Positions 19,598 through 29,566 of a stretch of 64,000 bases of DNA are shown here, piece by piece (the first letter of the stretch is position 1; every line of letters starts with the position of its first letter). The DNA is taken from positions 45,107 to 109,106 of the forward strand of contig JAFUOS010000020.1 of NCBI GenBank assembly GCA_017472665.1, given 5' to 3'. Source of the stretch: Tyzzerella sp. (GTDB taxonomy: Bacteria; Bacillota; Clostridia; Lachnospirales; Lachnospiraceae). The position numbers were made by a program, and so were the translations under genes. The notes below the pieces were generated by a model that had not been told where the DNA came from, made no database searches, and saw nothing but the letters and a program-made list of their open reading frames with translations.

Positions 19598-21430
19598 TTG
19601 AATAAAAAAAATAAAGCAATGGGAGGCGTGTCGCCATTTATCATTATGGCGATTGTGTTTCTCATATATTGGTTTGTGTTCCAAATGGGCATGAGCGGAA
19701 ATTCTTGGACTTATGAAGAGTTTACAAAAGCTTTAGGAGAAAATAAAATTGAATCTGTCGTTGTGGAGCAGAGCAAAGCTGTTCCCACCGGAAGCCTTGA
19801 GATTACAATGACTGATGGGCAGGTAAAATATCTTAATGTGTCAGATGTAAATGAAGCTCAGAATGTTCTAAAAGAAGGCGGAGTGACGGATATTTCTCTG
19901 GAGCCCGTACAGGAAGATTCCTGGGTGTTGACGACATTGGTGCCGACGCTTCTGATTGTGGGAGTCGTTGTCCTGATGTTTATGATGATGAACAGACAGG
20001 GCGGAGCCAATGCAAAAGCGATGAATTTTGGACGCAACCGTGCGAAGATGAGTAATCCATCGGATAAACATATCACATTTGCACAGGTGGCTGGACTCAG
20101 CGAAGAAAAAGAAGAGTTAGAAGAGATTGTAGATTTTTTGAAGAACCCGAAAAAATATGTCCAGGTAGGTGCCAGAATACCAAAAGGTGTTTTATTAGTG
20201 GGACCTCCGGGAACAGGAAAGACATTGCTTGCAAAAGCAGTAGCTGGAGAAGCGGGAGTGCCGTTCTTTACGATTTCCGGTTCGGACTTTGTGGAAATGT
20301 TTGTCGGTGTTGGTGCATCACGTGTGCGTGATTTATTTGAAGACGCAAAGAAAAATGCACCATGTATTATTTTTATTGACGAAATCGATGCGGTGGCAAG
20401 ACGCCGTGGTACAGGTCTTGGCGGCGGCCATGATGAAAGAGAACAGACACTCAACCAGCTCCTCGTAGAGATGGACGGTTTTGGTGTAAATGAAGGTATC
20501 ATCGTAATGGCTGCAACGAACCGTGTAGACATTCTTGACCCTGCTATTTTAAGACCTGGTCGTTTTGACCGAAAGGTTTCCGTGGGAAGACCTGATGTAA
20601 AAGGCAGAAGAGAGATTCTGGAAGTGCACGCAAAAGGAAAACCGCTTGGTGATGATGTGGATCTGATGCAGATTGCTCAGACGACAGCGGGATTCACAGG
20701 TGCTGATCTAGAAAACTTATTAAACGAAGCAGCGATTCTGGCTGCAAAGGAGAACCGCGTATATATTCAGCAGAAAGATATTCAACATTCTTTCGTGAAG
20801 GTTGGAATCGGTGCAGAAAAGAAGAGCAAAGTGGTTTCCGAAAAAGAAAAGAAGATTACCGCATATCACGAAGCAGGTCATGCGATTTTATTCCATGTGC
20901 TTCCGGATGTGGGACCGGTATACAGTGTTTCGATTATCCCGACAGGCATGGGAGCCGCAGGTTATACGATGCCGCTTCCTGAAAAGGATGAAATGTTTAA
21001 CACAAGAGGCAAGATGCTGCAAGAGATTACCGTGTCTCTTGGCGGACGTGTGGCAGAAGAATTAATATTTGATGATATTACGACTGGTGCTTCACAGGAT
21101 ATCAAACAGGCGACAGCCCTTGCGAAATCAATGGTGACGAAGTTTGGTATGTCTGAAGAACTGGGACTTATTAACTATGACCATGACAGTGAGGAAGTAT
21201 TTGTGGGAAGAGATTTCGCAAATACCGGAAGAGGATATGGAGAAGAAGTTGCAGGCAAGATTGATAAGGAAGTAAAACGTATTATTGACGAATGCTATGC
21301 AAAAGCGAAGTTTATTATTAAAGAACATAACGATGTATTAGAAGCTTGCGCTAAATTATTACTAGAAAAAGAGAAAATAACGAGCGAGGAATTTGGGGCA
21401 TTATTTTATGAAGAAGGAAGCATTATTTAG
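19598..21430 (+). CDS. ftsH: ATP-dependent zinc metalloprotease FtsH
   Basis: 610 residues. A membrane-anchored AAA+ protease that degrades misfolded membrane proteins and regulators. Two N-terminal membrane helices (about 8-28 and 107-128) flank an extracytoplasmic domain. Walker A GPPGTGKT, Walker [12 protein letters not shown] around RPGRFDR, zinc motif HEAGH. The start is TTG at 19598 with GAAGGAG 8 bases upstream. The gene closes the tilS-hpt-ftsH order shared with Bacillus. Confidence 0.97.
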   Translation: MNKKNKAMGGVSPFIIMAIVFLIYWFVFQMGMSGNSWTYEEFTKALGENKIESVVVEQSKAVPTGSLEITMTDGQVKYLNVSDVNEAQNVLKEGGVTDISLEPVQEDSWVLTTLVPTLLIVGVVVLMFMMMNRQGGANAKAMNFGRNRAKMSNPSDKHITFAQVAGLSEEKEELEEIVDFLKNPKKYVQVGARIPKGVLLVGPPGTGKTLLAKAVAGEAGVPFFTISGSDFVEMFVGVGASRVRDLFEDAKKNAPCIIFIDEIDAVARRRGTGLGGGHDEREQTLNQLLVEMDGFGVNEGIIVMAATNRVDILDPAILRPGRFDRKVSVGRPDVKGRREILEVHAKGKPLGDDVDLMQIAQTTAGFTGADLENLLNEAAILAAKENRVYIQQKDIQHSFVKVGIGAEKKSKVVSEKEKKITAYHEAGHAILFHVLPDVGPVYSVSIIPTGMGAAGYTMPLPEKDEMFNTRGKMLQEITVSLGGRVAEELIFDDITTGASQDIKQATALAKSMVTKFGMSEELGLINYDHDSEEVFVGRDFANTGRGYGEEVAGKIDKEVKRIIDECYAKAKFIIKEHNDVLEACAKLLLEKEKITSEEFGALFYEEGSII

Positions 21431-23453
21431 TGATGGAACCGGGAATTTTGTGATTCCGGCAGAGCCTAAGGAGTATGAGGAAGTTACGCTGCGTTTCCGT
21501 ACTGCGAAAGATGACGTAGATTTCGTGCGTGTGATTTCTGGGAAGGAAGCCTTTGTGATGAGAAAGGCTTACACGCGAGACGAATTTGATTATTACGAAT
21601 TGACTTGGAAATTGAAGGAAGAGCCGCTTCGATATTGTTTTGAAGTACATGGACGTAATGAGGTCTGTTATTACAATCGGTGTGGCGTTTCCGACAAGAT
21701 TATGGATGAGTATGCATTTACCATTGTACCGGGATTTTCTACGCCTGACTGGGCGAAGGGCGCCATCATGTATCAGATTTTTGTGGACCGTTTTTGTAAT
21801 GGGGACAAAAGCAATGATGTGGAAAGCGGCGAGTATGTTTACATTGGCGAGCCGTGTACCCGTGTGACAGATTGGAGTAAGAATCCTGCATTCATGGGAG
21901 TGCGGGAATTCTACGGTGGAGATTTGCAGGGCGTTCTGGACAAATTGGATTATTTACAGGACTTAGGAGTCGAGGTTATTTATTTCAACCCACTGTTCGT
22001 ATCTCCGTCAAATCATAAGTATGACATTCAGGATTATGATTATATTGACCCGCATTATGGGGAGATTGTGAAAGATGGAGGAAGCGTCCTTCCAGAAGAC
22101 GAAAAAAGTAATAGTAACGCCACGAAGTATAAATTGCGCGTGACAGATAAGGCCAACCTGGAGGCGAGTAACCAGTTGTTTATCCGTCTGGTGGAAGAAA
22201 TGCACAGACGAGGCATGAAAGTGATTCTCGACGGTGTATTTAATCACTGCGGTTCGTTTAATAAATGGCTGGACCGTGAAAAATTATATGAGGGTTCAGA
22301 GGGGTATGAGCCGGGTGCTTATATTTCCAAGGAGAGCCCATATCACAGCTTTTTCAAATTTCATGATAATGATTCTTCAAAATGGCCATATAATGGAAGC
22401 TATGATGGCTGGTGGGGACATGATACGTTACCGAAACTGAACTATGAGGATTCGGTGAAGCTGGAGAATTATATTTTGCACATTGCGAAAAAATGGGTGT
22501 CACCGCCGTATAATATAGATGGTTGGAGATTGGATGTGGCAGCTGACCTTGGACACAGTCAGGAATACAACCATGATTTCTGGAAGAAATTCCGCAGGGT
22601 AGTGAAGAATGCGAATCCGAATGCAATTATTTTGGCAGAGCATTATGGCAACCCACATGCATGGCTGCAAGGCGATGAGTGGGATACGGTCATGAATTAT
22701 GATGCGTTTATGGAGCCGCTTACCTGGTATTTGACTGGGATGGAGAAGCACAGTGATGAGCATCGCCCGGATTTGTGTGGAAATGTGGACCATTTTATCG
22801 GGGCTATGAAGCATCATATGACGCACATGCTGACACCGTCACTCATGGTTTCGATGAATGAGTTATCGAACCATGACCATTCACGTTTTTTGACTAGAAC
22901 GAACCACATGGTCGGGAGAGTTCAGAAGCTGGGATATGAAGCGGCTGGCTTATATGTCAATGAGGCAATTATGCGGGAAGCAGTTGTGATGCAGATGACA
23001 TGGATTGGAGCACCGACCTTGTATTATGGTGACGAGGCCGGAGTGGTAGGCTTTACAGACCCAGATAATAGAAGAACTTACCCATGGGGAAATGAAAATA
23101 AAGAGTTGATCGCATTCCATAAAGAAGCGATTCGGATACATAAGGAATGTGAGGCATTGAAATATGGTTCATTGGAGATTCTTGGAGGCAAGGATCAGGT
23201 GCTTATGTATGGACGCTTTACGGAAAAGGAAAAGATTGCGGTTGTAGTCAATAATAGTGATGAAGCGGCAGAAGTAAAGGTTCCTGTTTGGCGGCTTGAT
23301 GTTCCGAAGGATTGCGTTATGACACGGTTATTGTATTCTTATCAGGATGGATATTCTGTGAGAGAAGGGAAATACTTAATCGTAGATGGGGAAGTCTCCT
23401 TGAAAATGGGGGCGCATGCTGCGATGGTGCTGCAATATAAGAAATCAAGATAA
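21408..23453 (+). CDS. GH13 alpha-glycosidase (neopullulanase/cyclomaltodextrinase type)
   Basis: 681 residues, no signal peptide, so cytoplasmic. An N-terminal CBM34-like beta domain (about 1-120) precedes a GH13 barrel: [21 protein letters not shown], catalytic nucleophile in DGWRLDVA, acid/base in ILAEHYG, stabiliser in SNHDHSRF, then a C-terminal beta domain. Such enzymes cut imported malto-oligosaccharides or pullulan fragments. The ATG lies inside the 3' end of ftsH (23-base overlap), an odd pairing that suggests co-translation. Confidence 0.9.
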   Translation: MKKEALFSDGTGNFVIPAEPKEYEEVTLRFRTAKDDVDFVRVISGKEAFVMRKAYTRDEFDYYELTWKLKEEPLRYCFEVHGRNEVCYYNRCGVSDKIMDEYAFTIVPGFSTPDWAKGAIMYQIFVDRFCNGDKSNDVESGEYVYIGEPCTRVTDWSKNPAFMGVREFYGGDLQGVLDKLDYLQDLGVEVIYFNPLFVSPSNHKYDIQDYDYIDPHYGEIVKDGGSVLPEDEKSNSNATKYKLRVTDKANLEASNQLFIRLVEEMHRRGMKVILDGVFNHCGSFNKWLDREKLYEGSEGYEPGAYISKESPYHSFFKFHDNDSSKWPYNGSYDGWWGHDTLPKLNYEDSVKLENYILHIAKKWVSPPYNIDGWRLDVAADLGHSQEYNHDFWKKFRRVVKNANPNAIILAEHYGNPHAWLQGDEWDTVMNYDAFMEPLTWYLTGMEKHSDEHRPDLCGNVDHFIGAMKHHMTHMLTPSLMVSMNELSNHDHSRFLTRTNHMVGRVQKLGYEAAGLYVNEAIMREAVVMQMTWIGAPTLYYGDEAGVVGFTDPDNRRTYPWGNENKELIAFHKEAIRIHKECEALKYGSLEILGGKDQVLMYGRFTEKEKIAVVVNNSDEAAEVKVPVWRLDVPKDCVMTRLLYSYQDGYSVREGKYLIVDGEVSLKMGAHAAMVLQYKKSR

Positions 23454-23460
23454 AAAAGTG

Positions 23461-23489
23461 TTGCATTTCGAAAGAAATTGTGATATAAG
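23461..23489 (+). promoter_or_regulatory. Promoter of the tRNA-Tyr/tRNA-Leu unit
   Basis: TTGCAT (23461-23466), 17-bp spacer, TATAAG (23484-23489), 32 bases before tRNA-Tyr. Confidence 0.65.
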
Positions 23490-23521
23490 TATTAATTGTC
23501 AGGTTGAAAAATCTGACACAT

Positions 23522-23603
23522 GGATGGGTTCCCGAGTGGCCAAAGGGGGCAGACTGTAAATCTGTTAGCAACGCTTTCGGTGGTTCGAATCCACCTCCAT
23601 CCA
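23522..23603 (+). tRNA. tRNA-Tyr (GTA)
   Basis: 82-nt class II tRNA. Acceptor stem GGATGGG/TCCATCC with A73, anticodon loop CTGTAAA, long variable arm (AGCAACGCTTTC), T-arm GGTGGTTCGAATCCACC. CCA is not encoded. Confidence 0.95.
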
Positions 23604-23721
23604 TTCGCTGAAAGCAACTTAGTGAGTGCAAGCCGTAAGGTGCAGTACGAACTTAGTGCGAGGCGGTTCTCGAACCTTAATGAGCATAAGATGCGAATTT
23701 AGTTGAGAGAACATACATTAT

Positions 23722-23808
23722 GCCGCAGTGGCGGAACTGGCAGACGCACAGGACTTAAAATCCTGCGGGACTTATACTCCCGTACCGGTTCGATTCCGGT
23801 TTGCGGCA
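23722..23808 (+). tRNA. tRNA-Leu (TAA)
   Basis: 87-nt class II tRNA. Acceptor GCCGCAG/TTGCGGC with A73, anticodon loop CTTAAAA, long variable arm CGGGACTTATACTCCCG, T-arm CCGGTTCGATTCCGG. It lies 118 bases after tRNA-Tyr; nothing recognisable sits between them. Confidence 0.95.
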
Positions 23809-23817
23809 GGAGGAAAG

Positions 23818-23858
23818 AGAGTAAAGTTTTGGTAAAGTCAAGCTTTACTCTTTTTTTT
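23818..23858 (+). terminator. Terminator of the tRNA-Tyr/Leu unit
   Basis: AGAGTAAAG ... CTTTACTCT followed by eight T. Confidence 0.88.
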
Positions 23859-23914
23859 GTACTTTTGGAATGTTATACTAAATAATATGAAAATATGAAA
23901 TAACGGAGGTTTAT

Positions 23915-25228
23915 ATGAAACTGAATTACAAGAGAACTATGTTAATTGGACTGGCATTTTTATCCATTAGTGCATTTTGGCAAATGTACGATAATGTAAT
24001 CCCCCTGATTCTGAAAGACACATTTGGTATGGGTGAGACTGTCACTGGAACCATCATGGCAGCGGACAATGTGCTTGCACTGTTCTTGCTTCCAATTTTT
24101 GGCGCGATATCGGATAAGGTTAGCACGCCGATTGGAAAGCGTATGCCATTTATTTTAATGGGAACTGGGTTAGCATTTGTGTTTCTTATGATTTTGCCAT
24201 TTGCAGATAACACGAAGAATTTAGCACTGTTTGTAGGCGGTTTATTTGTTCTGTTAATCAGTATGGGGCTTTATCGTTCTCCAGCGGTAGCGCTGATGCC
24301 AGACTTGACACCGAAGCCGCTTCGCAGCAAGGCAAATGCGGTGATTAACTTGATGGGTGCTATTGGTGGTGTGTATACGCTGATTATGATTAAAGTGTTA
24401 GTTGGCGGAGGAGATACACCAAATTATCGTCCGTTATTCCTTTCTGTAGGATTACTTATGGTAATAAGTGTTGCAATTTTGTTTGTTACAATTAAGGAAA
24501 ACAAACTTCATGCGGAAGTAAGTGCGGACGAAGAAGAAAACGAGGCAGATGCAGCCCAGGTAAATGCAGTAGATGCAGCGCAAGTAAGCGCATCAGATAA
24601 GAAGTCAGACAAACTTCCAAAGGATGTAAAGAGAAGTTTGGTGTTCCTGCTTCTTTCAGTAGCGTTCTGGTTCATCGCTTACAATGCGGTTACAACAGCA
24701 TTTTCGCGTTATGCGACTCACGTTTGGGGATTGGAAGGCGGCGGATATGCGGATTGTCTTTTGATTGCGACAGTTGCAGCGATTATTAGTTACATTCCAA
24801 TTGGTGCCATTGCAAGTAAAATCGGACGTAAAAAGACAATCCTGATAGGTATTGTTTTGCTGGGCTCTTGTTTCCTTGCAGCAGGACTTTATCCTACATA
24901 TCACTGGTCAATGGTGATTTTCTTTGGAATTATTGGTTTTGCATGGGCGGGGATTGGCGTAAACTCCTACCCGATGGTAGTTGAGATGAGTAACGCAGGA
25001 GATGTTGGAAAATACACTGGATATTACTACACATTTTCCATGGCGGCACAGGTGATTACGCCGATCCTTTCAGGTGCTTTGTTAGAACATGTTTCATATA
25101 GAACTTTATTCCCATATTCTGTTGTGTTTAGTGTGCTTGCATTTATTACCATGTCTCAGGTAAAACATGGGGATTCAAAGCCGGAACAGAAGAAGAGTGT
25201 TTTGGAGAATTTTGATGTGGATGATTAA
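23915..25228 (+). CDS. MFS transporter (SLC45/GPH-like sugar transporter)
   Basis: 437 residues with about 12 membrane helices. The loop between helices 2 and 3 reads ISDKVSTPIGKRMPFIL, like the D-x-x-x-x-x-x-G-R/K signature of sucrose/maltose-type MFS carriers. The central cytoplasmic loop (about 203-232) is acidic and Ala-rich with a small internal duplication (two DAAQV copies). The substrate cannot be told; the nearby GH13 enzyme makes a glucoside plausible. It opens a likely unit with the GDPD gene 73 bases downstream. Confidence 0.8.
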   Translation: MKLNYKRTMLIGLAFLSISAFWQMYDNVIPLILKDTFGMGETVTGTIMAADNVLALFLLPIFGAISDKVSTPIGKRMPFILMGTGLAFVFLMILPFADNTKNLALFVGGLFVLLISMGLYRSPAVALMPDLTPKPLRSKANAVINLMGAIGGVYTLIMIKVLVGGGDTPNYRPLFLSVGLLMVISVAILFVTIKENKLHAEVSADEEENEADAAQVNAVDAAQVSASDKKSDKLPKDVKRSLVFLLLSVAFWFIAYNAVTTAFSRYATHVWGLEGGGYADCLLIATVAAIISYIPIGAIASKIGRKKTILIGIVLLGSCFLAAGLYPTYHWSMVIFFGIIGFAWAGIGVNSYPMVVEMSNAGDVGKYTGYYYTFSMAAQVITPILSGALLEHVSYRTLFPYSVVFSVLAFITMSQVKHGDSKPEQKKSVLENFDVDD

Positions 25229-25301
25229 AGAGTATAGTTAGACATGGATAGCTAGGCTTAGATGACTAGGCGTAGAGAGACAGATATAACAGAGGTTGAT
25301 T

Positions 25302-26126
25302 ATGGAAATTTTAGCGATTGTTTTAGGAGTTGTTCTAATATTGGCAGGAGTTTATTTATTCCTGATTTGCCCAAGAATATTCAATAAACCAGACCGCACC
25401 GCTTTTAGCGGAGTACATTATGCGCATCGTGGACTGTTTGATAATAAGACGGATGCACCCGAAAATTCGCTGCGGGCGATTTGCAAGGCGGTGGAAGCAG
25501 GATATGGGATTGAGTTTGATGTCCAGCTCAGTAAAGATGATATTCCAGTTGTGTTCCATGACGCCAACTTAAAGAGAATGTGCGGAGTAGACGGAAACGT
25601 TTGGGAGTATACTTTAAATGAACTCCGGCAGATGAAGCTGGCAGGTTCAAATCAGACGATTCCGACATTTGCAGAGGTTTTAAAAGCGGTCGACGGAAAG
25701 GTGCCGCTGATCATCGAGTACAAGCTGGACCGGGTGGACACGAAGGTATGCGAACTGGGAAATGAATTGCTGAAAAACTATCAAGGTCCATATTGTATTG
25801 AATGTTTTCATCCGTTGGCGGTTTTGTGGTATCGAAAACATCGTCCGGATGTGATGCGAGGGCAGCTTAGTATGAATTATGCACGAGAGGGCAGGAAGGC
25901 GTGGTATTATCAGGTGATGACATACTTGGTGTCGAATTTTGTGACAAGACCAGATTTTATCGCGTACTGCCATACGGATGCCGGAAATTTTTCAAGGCGG
26001 TTGTGTCGCAAACTGGGCGGACTGGCTGTGGCTTGGACGATTAAAAACCAAGAACAGTATGAGAGAGCGAAATCAGAGTTTGACTTGTTTATATTTGACA
26101 GTTGTGTTTTGAAAAATCCAGAGTAG
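25302..26126 (+). CDS. Glycerophosphodiester phosphodiesterase family protein
   Basis: 274 residues. One N-terminal membrane helix (about 2-22), then a GDPD domain: YAHRGL and APENSLRA near the start (catalytic His), GIEFDVQLSKDDIPVVFHD (metal-binding Glu/Asp and second His), and IEYKL. The reaction is hydrolysis of glycerophosphodiesters to glycerol-3-phosphate and an alcohol. The anchored form suggests action at the membrane. Start 25302 fits GAGG 6-7 bases upstream. Confidence 0.88.
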   Translation: MEILAIVLGVVLILAGVYLFLICPRIFNKPDRTAFSGVHYAHRGLFDNKTDAPENSLRAICKAVEAGYGIEFDVQLSKDDIPVVFHDANLKRMCGVDGNVWEYTLNELRQMKLAGSNQTIPTFAEVLKAVDGKVPLIIEYKLDRVDTKVCELGNELLKNYQGPYCIECFHPLAVLWYRKHRPDVMRGQLSMNYAREGRKAWYYQVMTYLVSNFVTRPDFIAYCHTDAGNFSRRLCRKLGGLAVAWTIKNQEQYERAKSEFDLFIFDSCVLKNPE

Positions 26127-26155
26127 AGTCACCAACAATTTCCAAGTCTTGCATG

Positions 26156-26185
26156 TTGAACTTTAAATTGTGTATACTGTATAAT
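26156..26185 (+). promoter_or_regulatory. Promoter of the flavodiiron gene
   Basis: TTGAAC (26156-26161), 18-bp spacer, TATAAT (26180-26185), 31 bases before the ATG. Confidence 0.65.
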
Positions 26186-26216
26186 AACAAGACGACAGAG
26201 AACAGGAGGATGCGAT

Positions 26217-27377
26217 ATGAAAGATATTAAAATTACAGATTCGATTTTATATGTAGGAGTAGATGACAAAACATTAGATTTGTTTGAAAGTCAATATGTG
26301 ATTCCAAACGGAGTTTCTTATAATTCTTATGTAATCTTAGATGACAAGATTACAATCATGGATACGGTGGATGCGAGAAAGACAGAAGAATGGCTGGCAA
26401 ATGTGGAAGCGGTTCTGGGAGATAAAACTCCAGATTATCTCGTGGTTTCACATATGGAACCAGACCATGCGGCGAGCATACAGGTTTTGGTGGATAAATA
26501 TCCACAGATGCAAGTGGTTGGAAATGCTAAAACATTTGTAATGATTCCTCAGTTCTTTGATGTAGATCTGACAGGAAGAACGGTTGTTGTAAAAGAAGGC
26601 GATACATTAAGCTTAGGTGCGCATACATTGCAATTTTTCATGGCTCCGATGGTGCATTGGCCAGAGGTTATGGTTGCATATGAACAATCAGAGAAAATCT
26701 TATTCTCAGCTGACGGTTTTGGAAAATTTGGAACTTTAGACGCAGACGAAGCTTGGACATGTGAAGCAAGACGCTACTATTTTAATATTGTAGGAAAGTA
26801 TGGCGCACAGGTACAGGCACTTCTCAAAAAAGCAGCCACACTTGATATTCAGATGATTTGTCCGCTTCACGGACCGATTTTGAAAGAAGATTTAGGATAC
26901 TATATCGGAAAATATGATATTTGGAGCAAATATGAGCCAGAAGACGAAGGTGTATTTATCGCATACGCGTCGATTCATGGAAATACAGCAAAGGCTGCAA
27001 AGAAATTAGCTGAGATGCTCGAGGAAAAAGGCGCGAAGAGAGTTGCGATTGCGGACTTGTCAAGAGACGATATGGCTGAAGCGGTGGAAGATGCATTCCG
27101 TCATGACAAGTTGGTGGTGGCTTCGTCTACTTATGATGGTGGATTATTCCCATGCATGGAAGATTTCTTATTGCATTTGAAAGCGAAGAATTATCAGAAA
27201 CGTACGGTGGCGCTGATGGAAAATGGAAGCTGGGCACCACAGGCGGCGAGAAAGATGCGAGAGATACTGGAAGGTATGAAGAATATTGAGATTTGCGAGC
27301 CAGTAGTGACGATTAAGTCGACGATGAAGGATGAAACTTTACAGGTGATGGAAGAACTGGTAGAAAAGTTGGTATAA
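26217..27377 (+). CDS. fprA: Flavodiiron protein (FprA-type oxygen/NO reductase)
   Basis: 386 residues. An N-terminal metallo-beta-lactamase-like diiron domain (ligand motif HMEPDHAAS, MVHWPEVM, CPLHGP) is fused to a C-terminal flavodoxin domain (FIAYASIHGNTAKAA binds FMN). In anaerobes these enzymes reduce O2 to water or NO to N2O and so protect against air exposure. It is a single-gene unit with its own promoter and terminator. Confidence 0.93.
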   Translation: MKDIKITDSILYVGVDDKTLDLFESQYVIPNGVSYNSYVILDDKITIMDTVDARKTEEWLANVEAVLGDKTPDYLVVSHMEPDHAASIQVLVDKYPQMQVVGNAKTFVMIPQFFDVDLTGRTVVVKEGDTLSLGAHTLQFFMAPMVHWPEVMVAYEQSEKILFSADGFGKFGTLDADEAWTCEARRYYFNIVGKYGAQVQALLKKAATLDIQMICPLHGPILKEDLGYYIGKYDIWSKYEPEDEGVFIAYASIHGNTAKAAKKLAEMLEEKGAKRVAIADLSRDDMAEAVEDAFRHDKLVVASSTYDGGLFPCMEDFLLHLKAKNYQKRTVALMENGSWAPQAARKMREILEGMKNIEICEPVVTIKSTMKDETLQVMEELVEKLV

Positions 27378-27401
27378 GACTAGAGCTGGCGTGACGTGAA
27401 A

Positions 27402-27437
27402 TGGTGTTGGCATGAAGGTGTTAACACCATTTTTGAA
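27402..27437 (+). terminator. Terminator of fprA
   Basis: ATGGTGTT ... AACACCAT followed by TTTTT. Confidence 0.8.
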
Positions 27438-27479
27438 TTTTTGAAAATTGAAAAAAGGTGAAAAAATTTAAAAAAGTTG

Positions 27480-27508
27480 TTGACATTTAAAAATCAGCGT
27501 GATAATAT
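27480..27508 (+). promoter_or_regulatory. Promoter of the tRNA-Phe/tRNA-Gly unit
   Basis: TTGACA (27480-27485), 17-bp spacer, TAATAT (27503-27508). Confidence 0.75.
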
Positions 27509-27544
27509 AAGTTTCGTGCTAAGGAACAGCTAAAAAGGATTTAA

Positions 27545-27617
27545 GCCCAGATAGCTCAGTTGGTAGAGCAAGGGACTGAAAATCCCTGTGTCGCTGGTTC
27601 GATTCCGGCTCTGGGCA
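27545..27617 (+). tRNA. tRNA-Phe (GAA)
   Basis: 73 nt. Acceptor GCCCAGA/TCTGGGC with A73, D-arm GCTCAGTTGGTAGAGC, anticodon loop CTGAAAA, T-arm GCTGGTTCGATTCCGGC. Confidence 0.96.
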
Positions 27618-27665
27618 CTCTCTTTTATAGAGGTGCTTAACCGTTTATATATAAATAGTTAACAT

Positions 27666-27736
27666 GCGGGTGTAGTTCAATGGTAGAACACCAGCCTTCC
27701 AAGCTGGATACGTGGGTTCGATTCCCATCACCCGCT
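27666..27736 (+). tRNA. tRNA-Gly (TCC)
   Basis: 71 nt. Acceptor GCGGGTG/CACCCGC with T73, anticodon loop CTTCCAA, T-arm GTGGGTTCGATTCCCAT. A T-run follows directly. Confidence 0.95.
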
Positions 27737-27738
27737 TT

Positions 27739-27764
27739 TTTTGTGCGCAAAATTGCGCACAAAA
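27739..27764. repeat. 26-bp palindrome after tRNA-Gly
   Basis: TTTTGTGCGCAA-AA-TTGCGCACAAAA, a perfect inverted repeat with a two-base centre. It is placed like a terminator for the tRNA unit or the opposite-strand dinD relic, but it could equally be a protein-binding site. Confidence 0.55.
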
Positions 27765-27805
27765 CGTTCCACGTGGATGCGCAGGGGTGCGTGCAAGGTA
27801 TATGT

Positions 27806-27994
27806 GATTTCACCGAAATGGTCAGAAATATCGTATCCGCTATTTTTACATGTTTCCATTGCTTTAAAAATAGTAAGTTCAAAATTACGAAAATCTTTAT
27901 ACTCTAAAGCTTTGGATAACTCTCTAGCATACCAGAATTCGTATCCTTCTTCGTCTGTGTGCTTTATTGATTCAAATAACGATTCGCTATAATT
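27806..27994 (-). pseudogene. dinD (DNA-damage-inducible protein D) remnant
   Basis: Minus-strand frame from 27994 to 27806 reads NYSESLFESIKHTDEEGYEF, then WYARELSKALEYKDFRNFEL and KAMETCKNSGYDISDHFGEI. This is the conserved N-terminus of DinD-type proteins (xxWxARxLxxxLxYxxFRxF ... CxNSGxxIxDHFxEI). There is no start codon (an in-frame TAA precedes it) and homology stops after ~63 residues, running into unrelated residues near the tRNA. Only this fragment remains, probably debris from an old integration at the tRNA cluster. The rest of 27765-28131 holds nothing I recognise. Confidence 0.75.
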
Positions 27995-28131
27995 TTAATA
28001 AAAGTGAAAAGAATTGGCAGAATTGGCGGGTGTTCGGAATTTCCGAACAGCTATTTTCGTCATTGTTGAAAGTTTTAAAAAATATTTGGTATAATTATTT
28101 TAGAATTAAATGTAGATGGAGATGATATGTC

Positions 28132-29118
28132 ATGGAAGATTTTAAGAATTTAATAAAGTTAGATTTACATTGTCATCTGGACGGCTCTTTAAATGTTGAT
28201 TCTGTTTTTGAAGTGCTTGAAAAACAAGATTCCCATTATGAGAAGGAGGAGCTGATACGAAAGTTAAAGGTTGCCCCGGATTGTACCAGTTTAACTGAGT
28301 ATCTGGAAAAATTTGATTTGCCACTTCAATGTCTGCAGACTGCGGAAGGATTAAAGCGGGCAGCATATGAATTAGTGCGGGATGCCGCGCAGGAGAATGT
28401 GAGATATATCGAAGTTCGTTTTGCTCCGATGCTTTCGGTAAATGCTGGTTTAAATTGCAAAAAGGTGCTGGAAAGTGTGATAGAAGGACTTGAAAGTGCA
28501 GGAAAGCAGTATGGCGTATATGCGTCCGCCATTGTCTGCGCCATGCGTCACCATTCTTTGGAACAGAATATGGAAATGATGCGTGTAGCTCGAGAATTTC
28601 TGGGAGACGGAGCGTGTGCTCTGGATTTGGCAGGAGATGAGTCGGGATTTCCCACACATTTGTTTCGAGAGTTATTTTTAGAAGCAAGAAGATTAGAGAT
28701 GCCATTTACGATTCATTCGGGGGAATGTGGAAGCGTGGAAAATGTGAAAGAGGCAATTGATCTTGGGGCGAAACGGTTAGGGCATGGTATTGCGCTTCAA
28801 AAAAGCCTAGAGCTTCAAAAACTTTGTGCGGATAAAAGGATTGGTATCGAGATGTGTCCGACTAGCAATCTTCAGACAAAGGCAATTAATAGTTTTGATG
28901 AGTATCCGTTAGGACAGTTTGTGAAGAATGGACTTTTGGTTTCGATTAATACAGATAATAGAACGGTCAGTGGAACGACGATTACGCAGGAGATGCAGAT
29001 TGTAAGGGATGTTCTTGGATTGGGCAAAGATGTGATTTTGCAGTGTACGAAAAATGCGATTGAAACGGCATTTGCGGATGATTCTGTGAAACATGAATTA
29101 TACAAGGAAATTTCGTAA
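28132..29118 (+). CDS. add: Adenosine deaminase
   Basis: 328 residues. Hydrolytic deamination of (deoxy)adenosine to inosine in purine salvage. Zinc ligands in LHCHLDGSL, catalytic HSGE, RLGHGIAL, and SINTDNRTVSGT, where the usual metal-site DD is DN (TDN), a common variant. The length is normal for the bacterial enzyme. The upstream region has TTCGGAATTTCCGAA, a dyad that could be an operator or terminator. Confidence 0.93.
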   Translation: MEDFKNLIKLDLHCHLDGSLNVDSVFEVLEKQDSHYEKEELIRKLKVAPDCTSLTEYLEKFDLPLQCLQTAEGLKRAAYELVRDAAQENVRYIEVRFAPMLSVNAGLNCKKVLESVIEGLESAGKQYGVYASAIVCAMRHHSLEQNMEMMRVAREFLGDGACALDLAGDESGFPTHLFRELFLEARRLEMPFTIHSGECGSVENVKEAIDLGAKRLGHGIALQKSLELQKLCADKRIGIEMCPTSNLQTKAINSFDEYPLGQFVKNGLLVSINTDNRTVSGTTITQEMQIVRDVLGLGKDVILQCTKNAIETAFADDSVKHELYKEIS

Positions 29119-29253
29119 ATAATGTGTATTCCTGTCAAAGACCATTGATTATAATTTTATGCTCACTTTATAGGGCATATTTTAACCAAAATGTTTGGGT
29201 ATAAAATGTTTTTTGTGTGTTCACTTTACAGGGTACATTTTAAAAAGGATAAT

Positions 29254-29420
29254 TTTCTATATAGACAAAAAAAGTCCTGCAATACCCTCATTTTTTAGCA
29301 AAGTTCGGGTATTACGATTCAATTTTTCTCTATATAGAAAAATCCGACTTAAAAAGTGTCTAAAACAAGGAAATAATAGTAAAAATCGGGTATAGCACAG
29401 CAAAAAATTTGTATATACCC
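29254..29420 (+). repeat. Dispersed non-coding element, copy 3
   Basis: Begins TTTTCTATATAGAC, contains AATACCCTCATTTTTTAGC paired with CGGGTATT, an internal CTCTATATAGAAAAAT, and ends ATCGGGTAT...TTTGTATATACCC. It is the best-preserved copy. The 135 bases between add and this element hold a duplicated phrase (TCACTTTAYAGGGYAYATTT at about 29163 and 29221). Confidence 0.72.
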
Positions 29421-29442
29421 AAAACAGAAATTGGTCACGTTC

Positions 29443-29566
29443 AAAACAATTGTTTGTCACAATTTTTATAACACCTCAACAACTGTTTTTCAAAATTTTT
29501 ATGACACGTCAACAACTGTTTTTCAAAATTTTGCTACGTCCCCAACAACTGTTTCCTCACAATTTC
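29443..29566 (-). repeat. ~33-bp tandem repeats derived from the 3' end of the DUF885 gene
   Basis: Three to four units of CAACAACTGTTTTTCAAAAT plus TTTTATGACACGT (plus-strand reading). The innermost copy, CAACAACTGTTTCCTCACAATTT, is the last codons of the DUF885 gene read backwards. The array ends close to the TATATACCC end of dispersed element copy 3. Confidence 0.8.
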
